A stretch of DNA of 64,000 nucleotides from Segatella paludivivens DSM 17968 = JCM 13650 (GCF_000373185.1 NZ_KB890684.1:1-64000); one strand, 5' to 3'; shown: positions 1 through 8,956, counted from the stretch's first letter. The notes: generated by a model from the sequence alone, not told the origin. A program made the numbers and translations.

Positions 1-59
1 GCAGCAGAGGGGAATTTGTTTTAACAACACACAAAAACAACGAATTAAAAACAGAAACA

Positions 60-167
60 ATGGATAAGAACAAAGTAAACATTTCATGGATAATCAAGAT
101 AGTAATCGCTATCGCTTCCAGTCTTCTAGGGTTGCTCGGAACGCAACAGAGTGAAACACAGGAATAG
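60..167 (+). CDS. smalltalk-type small membrane peptide (35 aa)
   Basis: A 35-residue ORF starting MDKNKVNISWIIKIV and continuing with an Ala/Ser/Leu/Gly-rich hydrophobic stretch (AIASSLLGLLG) and a short polar tail. This charged start, single helix and LLG-type end match the short Bacteroidota family named smalltalk protein, which usually sits near HU-family DNA-binding and amidase genes; any such gene would lie before this window. The function of the family is not known to me. It ends 4 nt before another tiny ORF of the same length, so the two are probably co-transcribed. The call rests on pattern and length only. Confidence 0.7.
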   Translation: MDKNKVNISWIIKIVIAIASSLLGLLGTQQSETQE

Positions 168-171
168 CTGA

Positions 172-279
172 ATGAGCTATCACGATTTCAACGACTTAAT
201 TAAAATCATAACCAACTTAATATGGTTAATCGCAGCGCTCACAGCGCTACTTAGCTGCACGGTATGGATTGCAGGATAA
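172..279 (+). CDS. small hydrophobic peptide (35 aa)
   Basis: A 35-residue ORF reading MSYHDFNDLIKIITNLIWLI then an Ala/Leu-rich stretch to a GCAGGA-TAA end. It has a short polar head and one likely transmembrane helix (about residues 13-34). It begins 4 nt after the smalltalk-type ORF and is followed within 4 nt by a strong hairpin terminator, so it closes a small operon. No homologue is recognised. A membrane-inserted partner of the preceding peptide is possible but unproven. Confidence 0.5.
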   Translation: MSYHDFNDLIKIITNLIWLIAALTALLSCTVWIAG

Positions 280-282
280 TAG

Positions 283-315
283 GAGAGGGATGCGCTAAAG
301 CGCATCCCTCTCTTT
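283..315 (+). terminator. rho-independent terminator after the small-peptide operon
   Basis: A perfect 13-bp stem, GAGAGGGATGCGC, with a TAAA loop and its exact complement, followed by TTT. It sits directly after the 172-279 ORF and between it and the convergent gene at 351-1220. Confidence 0.85.
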
Positions 316-350
316 AGTGTTTTATTGTAATACGTGTTTTCTATTTATGT

Positions 351-1220
351 TTATGAATTTGCTTCTCTATATAAAAGCCTACACGAAACTCTTATTGTTA
401 GGTCTCTTAGAAAACAATCAGGCATAGCGTAAGTTTCAGAACTATAATTTTCTTTTCCATCAAAACCAAAGCGAGTTGTACAAGTAGTATCTCCTTTTTT
501 AGCAAGATGCACTTTAAATAAGAATTCTATACTTCTATAATCATAATATCCAAATTCGTTTATTTTACAAGATTCTGGCCTTGTTTTATCAATTAAATCA
601 ACATTAAATATTGCACTAACATTTCCCGATTCGTCGATTGTTACAGTCGGACAGAATTTAACCCTTGTTTTTATTTGATCCCAAGCGTCTTTTTTTGTAA
701 ATTTCTTTTGAATGATGCTAAGAAGGTATTCCTCTGCAATGATCTTGTAGTAATATCTAGAAGTCTTATCCAAAAGGTCAAAACAACATGTTGGCGTTCT
801 AAATAATTTGTTCTTTTCTTTCTCATTTAGTCCTATTTTCGTTGAATAATTAATTGAACACTCTATAGGAATAAGGTTTATGCTAGAAGCTATACAACGA
901 ATAACACAACAAACGGCAGAATATTCAAACTTATATTTATCAACAATATCAGAAATAAGTTGCTCACACTTATCATTCCACCTATCAGCTTTTAACAATA
1001 TATCAATATCTTCATCAGATATAAATACAGATAGTATATTCTTAACTTGTTTTTTAGTAAAATCTGGCAAAAGATTATCAAAACCATTTTCAGATTCTAT
1101 CATTCCTATTAATTCCTGAGTCTTGAACAAAGTTAATAATTTTTTTTTAAAATTTTCTTTAGTTTTAGACTCCTCCTTAATATTATTGACCAAACGATTA
1201 AGTGCGAATTGTAAATTCAT
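351..1220 (-). CDS. hypothetical protein (289 aa)
   Basis: No family recognised. The protein is soluble-looking: a Lys/Glu-rich, mostly helical N-terminal part (residues about 1-115), then a Cys-containing middle (SAVCCVIRCIASS, TPTCCFDLLDK) and a C-terminal part that looks beta-rich (about 195-275, including SGNVSAIFNVDL and GYYDYRSIEF). There is no signal peptide or membrane segment. It is transcribed alone, with a clear -7 box upstream at 1251-1258 and the small-peptide terminator facing it. Its place next to a defence cluster and its lack of relatives suggest accessory DNA; that is inference. Confidence 0.6.
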   Translation of the reverse strand: MNLQFALNRLVNNIKEESKTKENFKKKLLTLFKTQELIGMIESENGFDNLLPDFTKKQVKNILSVFISDEDIDILLKADRWNDKCEQLISDIVDKYKFEYSAVCCVIRCIASSINLIPIECSINYSTKIGLNEKEKNKLFRTPTCCFDLLDKTSRYYYKIIAEEYLLSIIQKKFTKKDAWDQIKTRVKFCPTVTIDESGNVSAIFNVDLIDKTRPESCKINEFGYYDYRSIEFLFKVHLAKKGDTTCTTRFGFDGKENYSSETYAMPDCFLRDLTIRVSCRLLYREANS

Positions 1221-1250
1221 AATTGTATTATTTTTAAATTAAATGATTGC

Positions 1251-1282
1251 CAAATATAGCGTTTAATTTCAGGATATACAAA
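1251..1282 (-). promoter_or_regulatory. Bacteroidota-type promoter for the 351-1220 gene
   Basis: On the minus strand TATATTTG (1251-1258) matches the -7 consensus TAnnTTTG, and TTTG (1279-1282) lies about 20 nt upstream as the -33 element. Spacing to the ATG at 1220 is about 30 nt. Confidence 0.65.
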
Positions 1283-1364
1283 TTTTATATTATTTTTATT
1301 GTAAGTATCCTTTTTAGGACAGTGCAAAACCTCTTATATATTCTCCATAATGCATATTGCTATA

Positions 1365-1605
1365 TCTCTCTGTAATCAGCGAGATATGCGGGAAATATAT
1401 TTGTGGGTTCTCGCTGATAGATTGAGTAAGTTTGCGTGAATATTCTCTCGCAGATGGCGCAGAGGTCGCAGAGAGAATGAATTAGGCTGCATTATTCCGC
1501 AGATTATTGTTGTCTCGCTGATTGAGTATGCTTGCGTGGGTATTTTTCCGCAGATAATGCAGAGAGAAGCAGCAAGGCTGCATTATTACGCAGAGAAAGA
1601 CATAA
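1365..1605. repeat. dispersed long-hairpin intergenic repeat, two diverged copies
   Basis: This non-coding stretch between the unknown gene and the Gabija-like pair holds two diverged copies of a repeat seen again at 8.5-8.9, 9.6-9.8, 15.1 and 18.6 kb. Its core pieces are GATTGAGTA-n-GCTTGCGTGAATAT, a CTCGCAGAT/CCGCAGATAA run with GCAGA direct repeats, AGGCTGCATTATT-n-CGCAGA, and TCAGCGAGATATGCGGGA. The first and last pieces are complementary, so the element can fold into a long imperfect stem. Short ORFs overlapping it look like chance frames. Confidence 0.75.
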
Positions 1606-1834
1606 GTGGAATAATTTAGTCCTAACTTTTATACCATGTATTGATTTTTTTTGTATTTTTGTCGTCAATAATAATGTTTTATAAATTGAACATTGAAAAA
1701 TACAAGATCTAATATCGATGAATTTATTCTGAAATACGTGAATTGTAATATGAGATGTAATGGATATATCCGAACTCATGTAATGCTTAATGAAACAAAT
1801 ATAAAATTTTAAATATCACTTTAAAAATATATAG

Positions 1835-4015
1835 ATGAATATTAATAATGTACACATAAGAAATTTTCGAAAGCTTAAAAACTGCCGTATTGATTTCGAT
1901 AAAAAACAGACTTTACTTGTTGGTGCAAATAATAGTGGAAAAACTTCAGCAATAAGTGCTATTGTATGGTTCCTGTCAGGTGATAATGCAAAGTTCTCTA
2001 CACGAGAATTTACGCTTACGAATTGGTCTGAAATAAATAAAATAGGTCAAAACTGGGTTGAATCAGATGAGTTGAATGAAGAACAATTAAGACCTGATTT
2101 CTGGGATGCATTTTTACCATCGTTAGACGTTTGGTTAGATGTGGAATCAACAGAATCATATCTAGTTAATCACATAATACCATCTTTGGCATGGGATGGT
2201 AAAATGGTTGGATGTAGAGCTCGTTTTGAACCTAAGGACATAAAAACTTTGTATTCTGATTATAAAGAAGCTTGTACAAAATTAGCAGAACTTAAAGAAA
2301 CGGAAGAATGGAAAAAGATACATGATTCTTTAGAACTATATCCTAAAGATCTATATGATTTTCTTTCTCATAGGAATAACTTGCAACGATATTTCAATAT
2401 AAAATTTTATGTATTGAATTCTGCATTGATACCTACTGACAATGAATTATCTCAAAAAACTCCAGACCTATTCCTTGACGAGAATCCTATTGGTAAATTG
2501 ATTAAGATAGACTATATTGGGGCTTTAAGGGAATGTTCTGATTCAGAAGGTGCAAAAGACAATGATATTGATACTCTTTCTAAGCAATTACAGCAATATT
2601 ATAGAGAAAGCAATCAAGATGAAGATATTCCTGAAGCTACTGAATTAAAACTTGTGAGTGAACTTTGTTTGGCAAATAAGTCTTATGATGAAAAATTGAG
2701 ACAAAGTTTCTCAAGTCCTATTGAAGAACTATCTAATATTAACTATCCTGGATTTCAAAATCCTAATATTGATGTAAGAGGCAAGATAGATATAGGACAA
2801 GCTATTAGCCATGAATCAGCAGTTCAATTTTCGCTTCAAGGTAATGATGCTTTAAGTTTGCCAGAAAAATATAATGGAATGGGCTACAGAAATTTAATCT
2901 CTATGTATTTCCGTCTTATTCAGTTTAGAGAAAAATGGTTAGAACCTTTACATTCTAGTAAAGGTATTATACCTTGCATCCATTTAGTATTTGTAGAAGA
3001 GCCGGAAGCACATTTGCATGCTCAAGCCCAACAAGTGTTTATTAAAAAGGCACTAGATGCTTTGACAAATAATGAGCTAATTAAAGATAATAATAATCTC
3101 AAGACACAGTTAGTTATAAGCACCCATTCAAATCATATAGTCAATGAGTTGGATATGAACTGTCTAAGATATTTTAGGCGTATAGTAGATTCAATTATAA
3201 AGATCCCTGTTTCTAAGATAGCTAATTTATCGGGGATATTTAAAGGTGAAGATGAAACGAGGAAATTCGTCACAAGATATATTCGACTTACACATTGTGA
3301 TATATTTTTCGCTGATGCGGTTATCTTGGTTGAAGGCGCCGCAGAAAAGATGCTTATGCCAAAGTTTTTAGAAGATGAAGGTTTTGACAATTATTATATA
3401 GCAATAATAGAAGTGAACGGAAGTCATGCTCATCGTTTTAAGGAACTTATTGAAAAACTAGGTATCTATACTCTTATAGTAACAGATATTGATGCAATGA
3501 AAAAGTCTGTTAAGGAAAATAAAGAAAAATGGTCATCAGAAATAACAGAAAAAGGTAAGGAGCAACAGACTAATAATGATAGTATAAAAGAATGGTTGGG
3601 ACTTGCCGATATTGATGACTTGTTAGCTTTGCCGCCAGATAATAAAATTAAATCTAATGTTCGTATCGCATATCAAACAGAAATTCAAATCGAATGGAGT
3701 GATGGAAATCAATACATAGTATATCCCTATACTTTTGAAGATGCCTTGATATTCAAAAATTTAGATCTTTTCCGTGGTGAAAAAATAAAAAAGATGGGAC
3801 CAGCTACGACATTCTATAATGATGTAAAAAATGCAATCACCCCAAAGGAATTGCAACAAAAAATATATAATCAGCTAGCTTCTACAAATTGTAGCAAAGC
3901 TGAGTTTGCAAATATCTTACTTTATGAGGATGTTTTTGAAGATCTGAAAACGCCAGATTATATAGCAGAAGGATTAATGTGGTTATCTGAAAAATTGAAA
4001 AATAAAAACGAATAA
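1835..4015 (+). CDS. gajA: OLD-family ATP-dependent endonuclease, GajA-like (Gabija defence)
   Basis: A 726-residue class 2 OLD-type nuclease. The N-terminal ABC/AAA15-type ATPase has a Walker A at residues 30-38 (GANNSGKTS), a Walker B near 385-395 (LVFVEEPEAHLH) and an H-loop STHSN soon after. The C-terminal TOPRIM domain begins near 494 (ILVEGAAEKMLMP) and has a DxD-like VTDIDA motif near 550. In known Gabija systems GajA cuts DNA when nucleotide levels fall during phage infection. It is followed 5 nt later by a UvrD-like helicase, which is the defining Gabija arrangement. At 726 aa it is longer than the original Bacillus GajA, which is under 600 aa, so this is a Gabija-like or diverged OLD-helicase pair. 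No clear -7 promoter is visible upstream. Confidence 0.85.
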   Translation: MNINNVHIRNFRKLKNCRIDFDKKQTLLVGANNSGKTSAISAIVWFLSGDNAKFSTREFTLTNWSEINKIGQNWVESDELNEEQLRPDFWDAFLPSLDVWLDVESTESYLVNHIIPSLAWDGKMVGCRARFEPKDIKTLYSDYKEACTKLAELKETEEWKKIHDSLELYPKDLYDFLSHRNNLQRYFNIKFYVLNSALIPTDNELSQKTPDLFLDENPIGKLIKIDYIGALRECSDSEGAKDNDIDTLSKQLQQYYRESNQDEDIPEATELKLVSELCLANKSYDEKLRQSFSSPIEELSNINYPGFQNPNIDVRGKIDIGQAISHESAVQFSLQGNDALSLPEKYNGMGYRNLISMYFRLIQFREKWLEPLHSSKGIIPCIHLVFVEEPEAHLHAQAQQVFIKKALDALTNNELIKDNNNLKTQLVISTHSNHIVNELDMNCLRYFRRIVDSIIKIPVSKIANLSGIFKGEDETRKFVTRYIRLTHCDIFFADAVILVEGAAEKMLMPKFLEDEGFDNYYIAIIEVNGSHAHRFKELIEKLGIYTLIVTDIDAMKKSVKENKEKWSSEITEKGKEQQTNNDSIKEWLGLADIDDLLALPPDNKIKSNVRIAYQTEIQIEWSDGNQYIVYPYTFEDALIFKNLDLFRGEKIKKMGPATTFYNDVKNAITPKELQQKIYNQLASTNCSKAEFANILLYEDVFEDLKTPDYIAEGLMWLSEKLKNKNE

Positions 4016-4019
4016 TAAC

Positions 4020-5879
4020 ATGGTGAATAATGTTGATGAGCATGCTGATGAGCAACTCTATAATTGTGTGCAAAATAGAACCAGTTTCTTTTTGTTTGCA
4101 GGTGCAGGTTCTGGGAAAACACAATCATTAATACAGTTGTTGAATAAGACACGTGAAATATGGGGAAAAACATTAATGTCAGAAGGGCGACATGTGGCTG
4201 TTATTACATACACAAATGCAGCTACAAATGAAATAATTAATCGACTTAATTATAGTCCTCTGTTTCATGTTTCAACTATTCATAGTTTTGTTTGGGATGT
4301 GATAAAGCCATATCAAGAGGATATAAGATATTGGTACATTAAAAACAATAAAGATAAGTTAAACGAATTAGAAATTAAACACGCAAGTTCCAAAAGTACA
4401 ACGACTAAAACTTATATTTCAGATACTGATAAAATCAATAAAATTCAGAAAAAAATAGAGAAAGCGCCATCAATAAAACAGTTTATATATAATCCTAACG
4501 GTAATAATTTGGAGTATAATTCATTAAACCATTCTGACGTTATTACAATTTCATCTCAAATGATTCTTAAGAATGAGATGCTACAAAAAATTATTGCTCA
4601 GCAGTATCCCTTTTTGTTTATTGATGAAAGTCAAGACACTAAAAAAGAGTTGATAGATGCTTTCTTTAAGATTCAAGAAAAATTCTCGAGTATTTTTACT
4701 TTAGGACTCTTAGGAGACCAAAAACAACGTATTTATATGGATGGCAAGGAAAATCTTGCAAGTATTATTCCACAAGACTGGGAACTTCCTGTAAAACATA
4801 TGAATTATAGATGTAGCAAGCGTATTGTTACATTAGCTAATAAAATAGGATTAAGAATTGATGCAATGGCTGAACAGGAACCAAAAGATGATGCACCTGA
4901 AGGGTGCGTAAGGTTGTTTCTGGTTAATATGACTGAAGGGCAAGATAAAGAATTAATAGAAAAGAATATAAGAGAACAGATGGGGCATTTTACTGAAGAT
5001 AGTAGCTGGAAAGATCCTGTAAATGATGTGAAAGTATTGACTTTGGAACATCTTATGGCCGCAAAGCGTTTAGGTTTCGCTTCATTATATGAAATACTCT
5101 CAAAAGTTAAGAAATATTCCATGACTTTGTTGCAAGGGAAACTTTCTGAATTAGAATTATTCACAAAGCGTATTTTCCCAATCGTTGATTCTGAAAAAGA
5201 AAAATCAATAGAAGCGTTGAACATATTAAAGAAGTATTCGCCATTATTATCACGTGAATCAAGAGAAGATGCTTACGGTGATTTGAAAAAATGCCAAGAT
5301 GCAGTTTGTCGTTTAACGGAATTGATTGACGCTGATGCTAGTATAAGAGAAGTTGTATCATTACTTAAAGAAACTCAATTACTAACTGTTAGTGGTGTAA
5401 TTTTAAACGCTTTAAATTTGTCTATTCATGAAATTGAAGAGAACGAAGATGATGCTGACGAAGAACTGATGGCATGGGTTAGGTTGATGGAATTGCCAAT
5501 AAGTGAGATGCGTATGTTAGATAATTATCTTACTCAAAAGACAAACTACGACACTCATCAGGGAGTAAAAGGCTTGGAGTTTGACCGTGTTATGGTGATT
5601 ATTGATGATTCAGAATCCAAAGGAAAATGGTTTAGCTATGATAAATTGTTTGGAGTAAAAAAAATATCAGAAACCGATAGAAAAAATGAAGAAGAAGGAA
5701 AAGAAACCACCGTTGATAGAACCATGAGGCTTTTATATGTTACTTGTACTCGCGCAAAAAAATCACTAGTCTTAGTAATGTATACAACAGATGTAGATAT
5801 GGTGAAGAGAAATATGATAAACAATGAATGGTTTGAAGAAAATGAGATTATTCCATGGGAAAGCATCACAACTGAATAA
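4020..5879 (+). CDS. gajB: UvrD/PcrA-like SF1 helicase, GajB-like (Gabija defence)
   Basis: A 619-residue superfamily 1A helicase with motifs in the expected order: Walker A FAGAGSGKT (residues 26-34), motif Ia VITYTNAATNEI, a STIHSF motif, Walker B LFIDESQDTKKE (about 199-210), motif III LGDQKQRIY, motif IV NYRCSKRI, motif V THQGVKGLEF and motif VI LLYVTCTRAKKS near residue 570. In Gabija GajB assembles with GajA and is thought to sense DNA ends and nucleotide depletion. It starts 5 nt after gajA and is surely in the same transcript. A housekeeping UvrD is unlikely given its size, divergence and partner. Confidence 0.85.
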   Translation: MVNNVDEHADEQLYNCVQNRTSFFLFAGAGSGKTQSLIQLLNKTREIWGKTLMSEGRHVAVITYTNAATNEIINRLNYSPLFHVSTIHSFVWDVIKPYQEDIRYWYIKNNKDKLNELEIKHASSKSTTTKTYISDTDKINKIQKKIEKAPSIKQFIYNPNGNNLEYNSLNHSDVITISSQMILKNEMLQKIIAQQYPFLFIDESQDTKKELIDAFFKIQEKFSSIFTLGLLGDQKQRIYMDGKENLASIIPQDWELPVKHMNYRCSKRIVTLANKIGLRIDAMAEQEPKDDAPEGCVRLFLVNMTEGQDKELIEKNIREQMGHFTEDSSWKDPVNDVKVLTLEHLMAAKRLGFASLYEILSKVKKYSMTLLQGKLSELELFTKRIFPIVDSEKEKSIEALNILKKYSPLLSRESREDAYGDLKKCQDAVCRLTELIDADASIREVVSLLKETQLLTVSGVILNALNLSIHEIEENEDDADEELMAWVRLMELPISEMRMLDNYLTQKTNYDTHQGVKGLEFDRVMVIIDDSESKGKWFSYDKLFGVKKISETDRKNEEEGKETTVDRTMRLLYVTCTRAKKSLVLVMYTTDVDMVKRNMINNEWFEENEIIPWESITTE

Positions 5880-6072
5880 TAACTTTTTCAGCTAATATAC
5901 AAGTTCCAAAACAGAAAACTATTGATGATTTAGTGTAAAAAAGTAGCTTATATATTTTTATTGTCAATGCTTTTTTATAAATAAAATGAAAATTATCCCC
6001 AATAGAAAATTATACTAAAAATAGTTTGTAGAATAATTTAAATACTATAAACTAATATAGCAAATTCGTGAT

Positions 6073-7131
6073 ATGGCAGAAGATAAAAAACAAAATATAA
6101 ACGAAGTTACTTTAAAAGAACTCAGAGAGGAGTTTTATAAACTAAGAAGTTTTGAAATTTCAAATTTATGGCAAAGATCTATATTTCTATCTGCAATGAT
6201 AGTCTTATTATTTACTGGATACGGATATATGATATCCGAGATAATTCGTCCACAAGCACAATTGTTGTTGATTAACGAAATATGTTCAGGCATATCTATA
6301 ATAGGTTTAGTCTTTTCTATTATTTGGGTTATGATGGCAAAAGGTTCTAAAGCTTGGTTTGAAGTTTACGAAAGAAGAATATGCGAAATAGAGAAAGAAA
6401 AAGAGTTAAAGATTTGTCAAAAATACGCTATGCAGACAGCAGAGTGTAAACCATGGTCATTAAACAGTAACTTGTTAAATGGATCAGCAGGAGCCTATTC
6501 GGTATCTAAATTAAATATTTTTATTGGTCAAATATTAGTACTAATATGGCTGATAGTAATTATAATACATTATGTTGAAATATTTAATATTATGAAACAT
6601 TTAGAAGTGATAATAAAAATAGGTATATTAAAATCAATTTCTGAATTATATTTATTTTGTTTTGTAATGGTAACTGTTAATTTGAGGGCAAAGAATAGTT
6701 TGCTAAGTAAATCGGAAAGAGCCTATTCGAGATTAGAATCAAATGCTCTTATTATATTAGTAATATTGGTGATAGAAATTATGATGGGCAATGATTATAT
6801 TGGATTAATTAATGTTGTCAAAAATCCATCAAGTTCAATTTATATATTATTATTTTGTTTTGTAATAGTAGTTCTGAATTGTTTGAATAAAAGTACTTTG
6901 TTAAGTAAATTGACTGGAGCTTATTCTGTATCAAGATTTAATGCTTTTATTTGTCAAGTATTAGCAATAATATGCGCAATAGACTATAATAATATTGAAT
7001 TAATTAGTAATGTCCATGATTCACAAGCGATGAATGATATTGTTATATTACAGTTAATTCCTATATTAGTTTTATTTATTTTTGTAACAGCAATTATGAA
7101 CTGTTGGGCCAAGAGTAATTCATTAGAATAA
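6073..7131 (+). CDS. polytopic membrane protein with three internal repeats, beside Gabija-like genes
   Basis: A 352-residue protein. It opens with a cytoplasmic helix (about 1-35), then two membrane helices (about 40-60 and 72-95) ending in an aromatic/charged cytosolic block KAWFEVYERRICEIEKEKE. The rest consists of three homologous two-helix modules: each starts with AYSVSKLN, AYSRLESN or AYSVSRFN and ends with NLRAKNSLLSK, NCLNKSTLLSK or NCWAKSNSLE. The N-terminal part recalls the RipA-like octameric membrane proteins found in Bacteroidota defence neighbourhoods, but I cannot confirm that. It lies 193 nt after gajB on the same strand, and its AT-rich composition resembles the pair, so it may have arrived with them. 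It could be a membrane effector or an unrelated cargo gene. Confidence 0.7.
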   Translation: MAEDKKQNINEVTLKELREEFYKLRSFEISNLWQRSIFLSAMIVLLFTGYGYMISEIIRPQAQLLLINEICSGISIIGLVFSIIWVMMAKGSKAWFEVYERRICEIEKEKELKICQKYAMQTAECKPWSLNSNLLNGSAGAYSVSKLNIFIGQILVLIWLIVIIIHYVEIFNIMKHLEVIIKIGILKSISELYLFCFVMVTVNLRAKNSLLSKSERAYSRLESNALIILVILVIEIMMGNDYIGLINVVKNPSSSIYILLFCFVIVVLNCLNKSTLLSKLTGAYSVSRFNAFICQVLAIICAIDYNNIELISNVHDSQAMNDIVILQLIPILVLFIFVTAIMNCWAKSNSLE

Positions 7132-7282
7132 TTTAAGAATATACGGCAAGAAGAAATGTTCATACCACGCTAAATGTTAAAACACAATTATTTCATGAAA
7201 CGGCCGGATTCTATCGAAAGTATTGATATTTATCACTTGCTTTCATTTTGTACACAGCCCTGATGTGGCTGCTAAATCGTAC

Positions 7283-8254
7283 TCAATTTGAACGCTTCAT
7301 TATATGAAATGAGATTGTCGCAGTCATGATATTCTTTCCAGCATCTTCTTTGTGACTCATTGCTGAGATCTCAGCTGAAGACATATCTTTGAATTTATCA
7401 ACGATAATATTCAGTATTCCAATTTTTTGTGGAGTGAGTTCTTCTAAATCTGGTTGCTCAGAAATATGCAATTCTGTTCCACAGACACCTGAATTAAACT
7501 CAACTAATTCTGATTCTACACCATCAATTAAACTATACACTCGATCCCATCTTAATGGCACTGGACCATATTGTATTGCTTTGTATGATAAACCAGTAAT
7601 GCCTTTACCATATTGCTTATATGACAAGAAATCTGTATAGAACAGCAACTTGTTCATCTTCGTGTTAGAGGTGTTGCCGCATTTATCTAATAGATAGAGA
7701 ATGACATTTTTTAATTTATCATAGGACTGCATGGCATACCCGTTCAACAAACTTCGTGAATTAGCGGAGAAGATCATCTTTTCTTCCATCGTATGTTGGT
7801 GATCATCGACGACCTTATTTAAGGACGTAAGAATCTTTTGGTATTCTTTTGGCTCAAATTGATTTTTTGCATTCTCAACGAAGGAACGAAAGACTTCTTT
7901 ATTCTTTATCAGACTCAATATCTTTCCGTTAGCCTCACTAGGGATATCGCCATTTTCGTATAGGCGATATTGATTATCTCCGAAACCAAGAATAGTAGAC
8001 ATCTTAGATGCCGGTAGGCCATACGACTGTCTTATATTCTGTATTTCGTCAGGAAAAGGAATTCCGTATTTAACTCTATATTGGTTGTAAACCTGAGATA
8101 GATTTAGGGTGTCAATTTCAGTCGTTGTAAATCTTTCGTTTGTATCTTCACACAAATAATACAATGAAATATACTGGAATTTCTCTCTGCGAAATTCTAA
8201 TTCTGCTTTTTCTGTTTTAAGTATAGCGTTTCCTCCTATGAATGGACTTTTCAT
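7283..8254 (-). CDS. MqsA-like HTH plus SocA/Panacea-domain antitoxin, C-terminus frameshifted
   Basis: A 323-residue protein. The N-terminus (KSPFIGGNAILKT, then YYLCEDTNERFTTTEIDTL) resembles MqsA-type antitoxins whose zinc ligands have been replaced. An XRE-like helix-turn-helix follows at about 70-125 (IRQSYGLPASKMSTILGFG). The C-terminal half (about 175-310; KLLFYTDFLSYKQYGKGITG, YGPVP) is the Panacea/SocA (DUF4065) domain, which neutralises many different small toxins. After the conserved SHKEDA the frame is wrong: adding one base near 7340 gives AWKEYHDCDNLISYNEAFKL and a stop at 7272, the normal Panacea tail. No toxin gene is seen beside it, so it may be a decaying orphan. Confidence 0.8.
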   Translation of the reverse strand: MKSPFIGGNAILKTEKAELEFRREKFQYISLYYLCEDTNERFTTTEIDTLNLSQVYNQYRVKYGIPFPDEIQNIRQSYGLPASKMSTILGFGDNQYRLYENGDIPSEANGKILSLIKNKEVFRSFVENAKNQFEPKEYQKILTSLNKVVDDHQHTMEEKMIFSANSRSLLNGYAMQSYDKLKNVILYLLDKCGNTSNTKMNKLLFYTDFLSYKQYGKGITGLSYKAIQYGPVPLRWDRVYSLIDGVESELVEFNSGVCGTELHISEQPDLEELTPQKIGILNIIVDKFKDMSSAEISAMSHKEDAGKNIMTATISFHIMKRSN

Positions 8255-8496
8255 TGTTTCAATCTTTAAATGGGTATTGCATGTTATGTTCTGCTAAATG
8301 GAATGAGATGCAAATTGTTTGGCTATTCTGTAATCTATCATACTTGATTATTTTTGGCAAATGTATGAATAAAGTTGAATATATGCAATTACTATTGGTG
8401 ATAATTAACTTTAAAGTCGTTTATTCGTTGTGTGAAGGAGTAGAATAACTTCTTACTTTCATAAAAAGGCTGTTGTGCGACTGTTGGGGTTTCTTC

Positions 8497-8875
8497 TGTG
8501 TATATTGATTGAGTACGCTTATGTGAATATTCTCCCGCAGATAACGCAGATAACGCAGAGGAATGCAGCAGGGCTGCATTATTTCGCAGAAAAGACAGTT
8601 TGTAGTTAATGTTGTTTTGGGTTTTGTCTGCGTAAATCAGCGAGATCTGCGGGAGACTTCTGGGGTTTGATTGTGCTGATTGATTGAGTACTCTTGCGTG
8701 AATATTCTCCCGCAGATCACGCAGATGACGCAGAGGAATGCAGCAGGCTGCATTATATCGCAGAGAAAGACAGATTGGTTATTATGGTTTTGTCGTTTAT
8801 TGGCGTAAATCAGCGGGAGACATAGGGGGCTCTCAGAGAAGAGACATCAGGAGAAATCAGCGAGAGGCTGCACTA
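8497..8875. repeat. dispersed long-hairpin intergenic repeat, two tandem copies
   Basis: The 730-nt gap between the antitoxin-like gene and higB is mostly this repeat. Two copies about 177 nt apart each contain GATTGAGTACGCTT, GTGAATATTCTCCCGCAGAT, GCAGAGGAATGCAGCAGG and GGCGTAAATCAGCG or the longer GCGTAAATCAGCGAGATC. CTCCCGCAGAT and ATCTGCGGGAG pair to give a long imperfect stem, and GCAGC/GCTGC form an inner hairpin. No credible coding sequence is present in 8255-8985. Confidence 0.8.
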
Positions 8876-8920
8876 AAAAGAAAAAGAGGGCGTGAAAGGT
8901 GTCTTAAATTATTTTAATTA

Positions 8921-8939
8921 ATTCACTTATTTAGTGAAT
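8921..8939. promoter_or_regulatory. candidate HigA operator
   Basis: A palindrome ATTCACT-TATTT-AGTGAAT with perfect 7-bp arms lies over the expected -33 position of the higB promoter. HigA antitoxins repress their own operon by binding such palindromes, so this is the likely autoregulatory site. No binding data. Confidence 0.55.
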
Positions 8940-8956
8940 CTCAAATATCTTTTTAT

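Noticed and set aside
1504..1779. 91-aa minus-strand ORF
   Set aside because: It overlaps the dispersed hairpin repeat and shows no coding character or ribosome-binding context.
4805..5224. 139-aa antisense ORF in gajB
   Set aside because: It is a shadow of the helicase gene, whose motifs are complete on the plus strand.
8242..8448. 68-aa ORF starting inside the antitoxin gene
   Set aside because: It overlaps the start of the opposite-strand antitoxin gene and has a Cys/Leu-rich composition typical of a chance frame.
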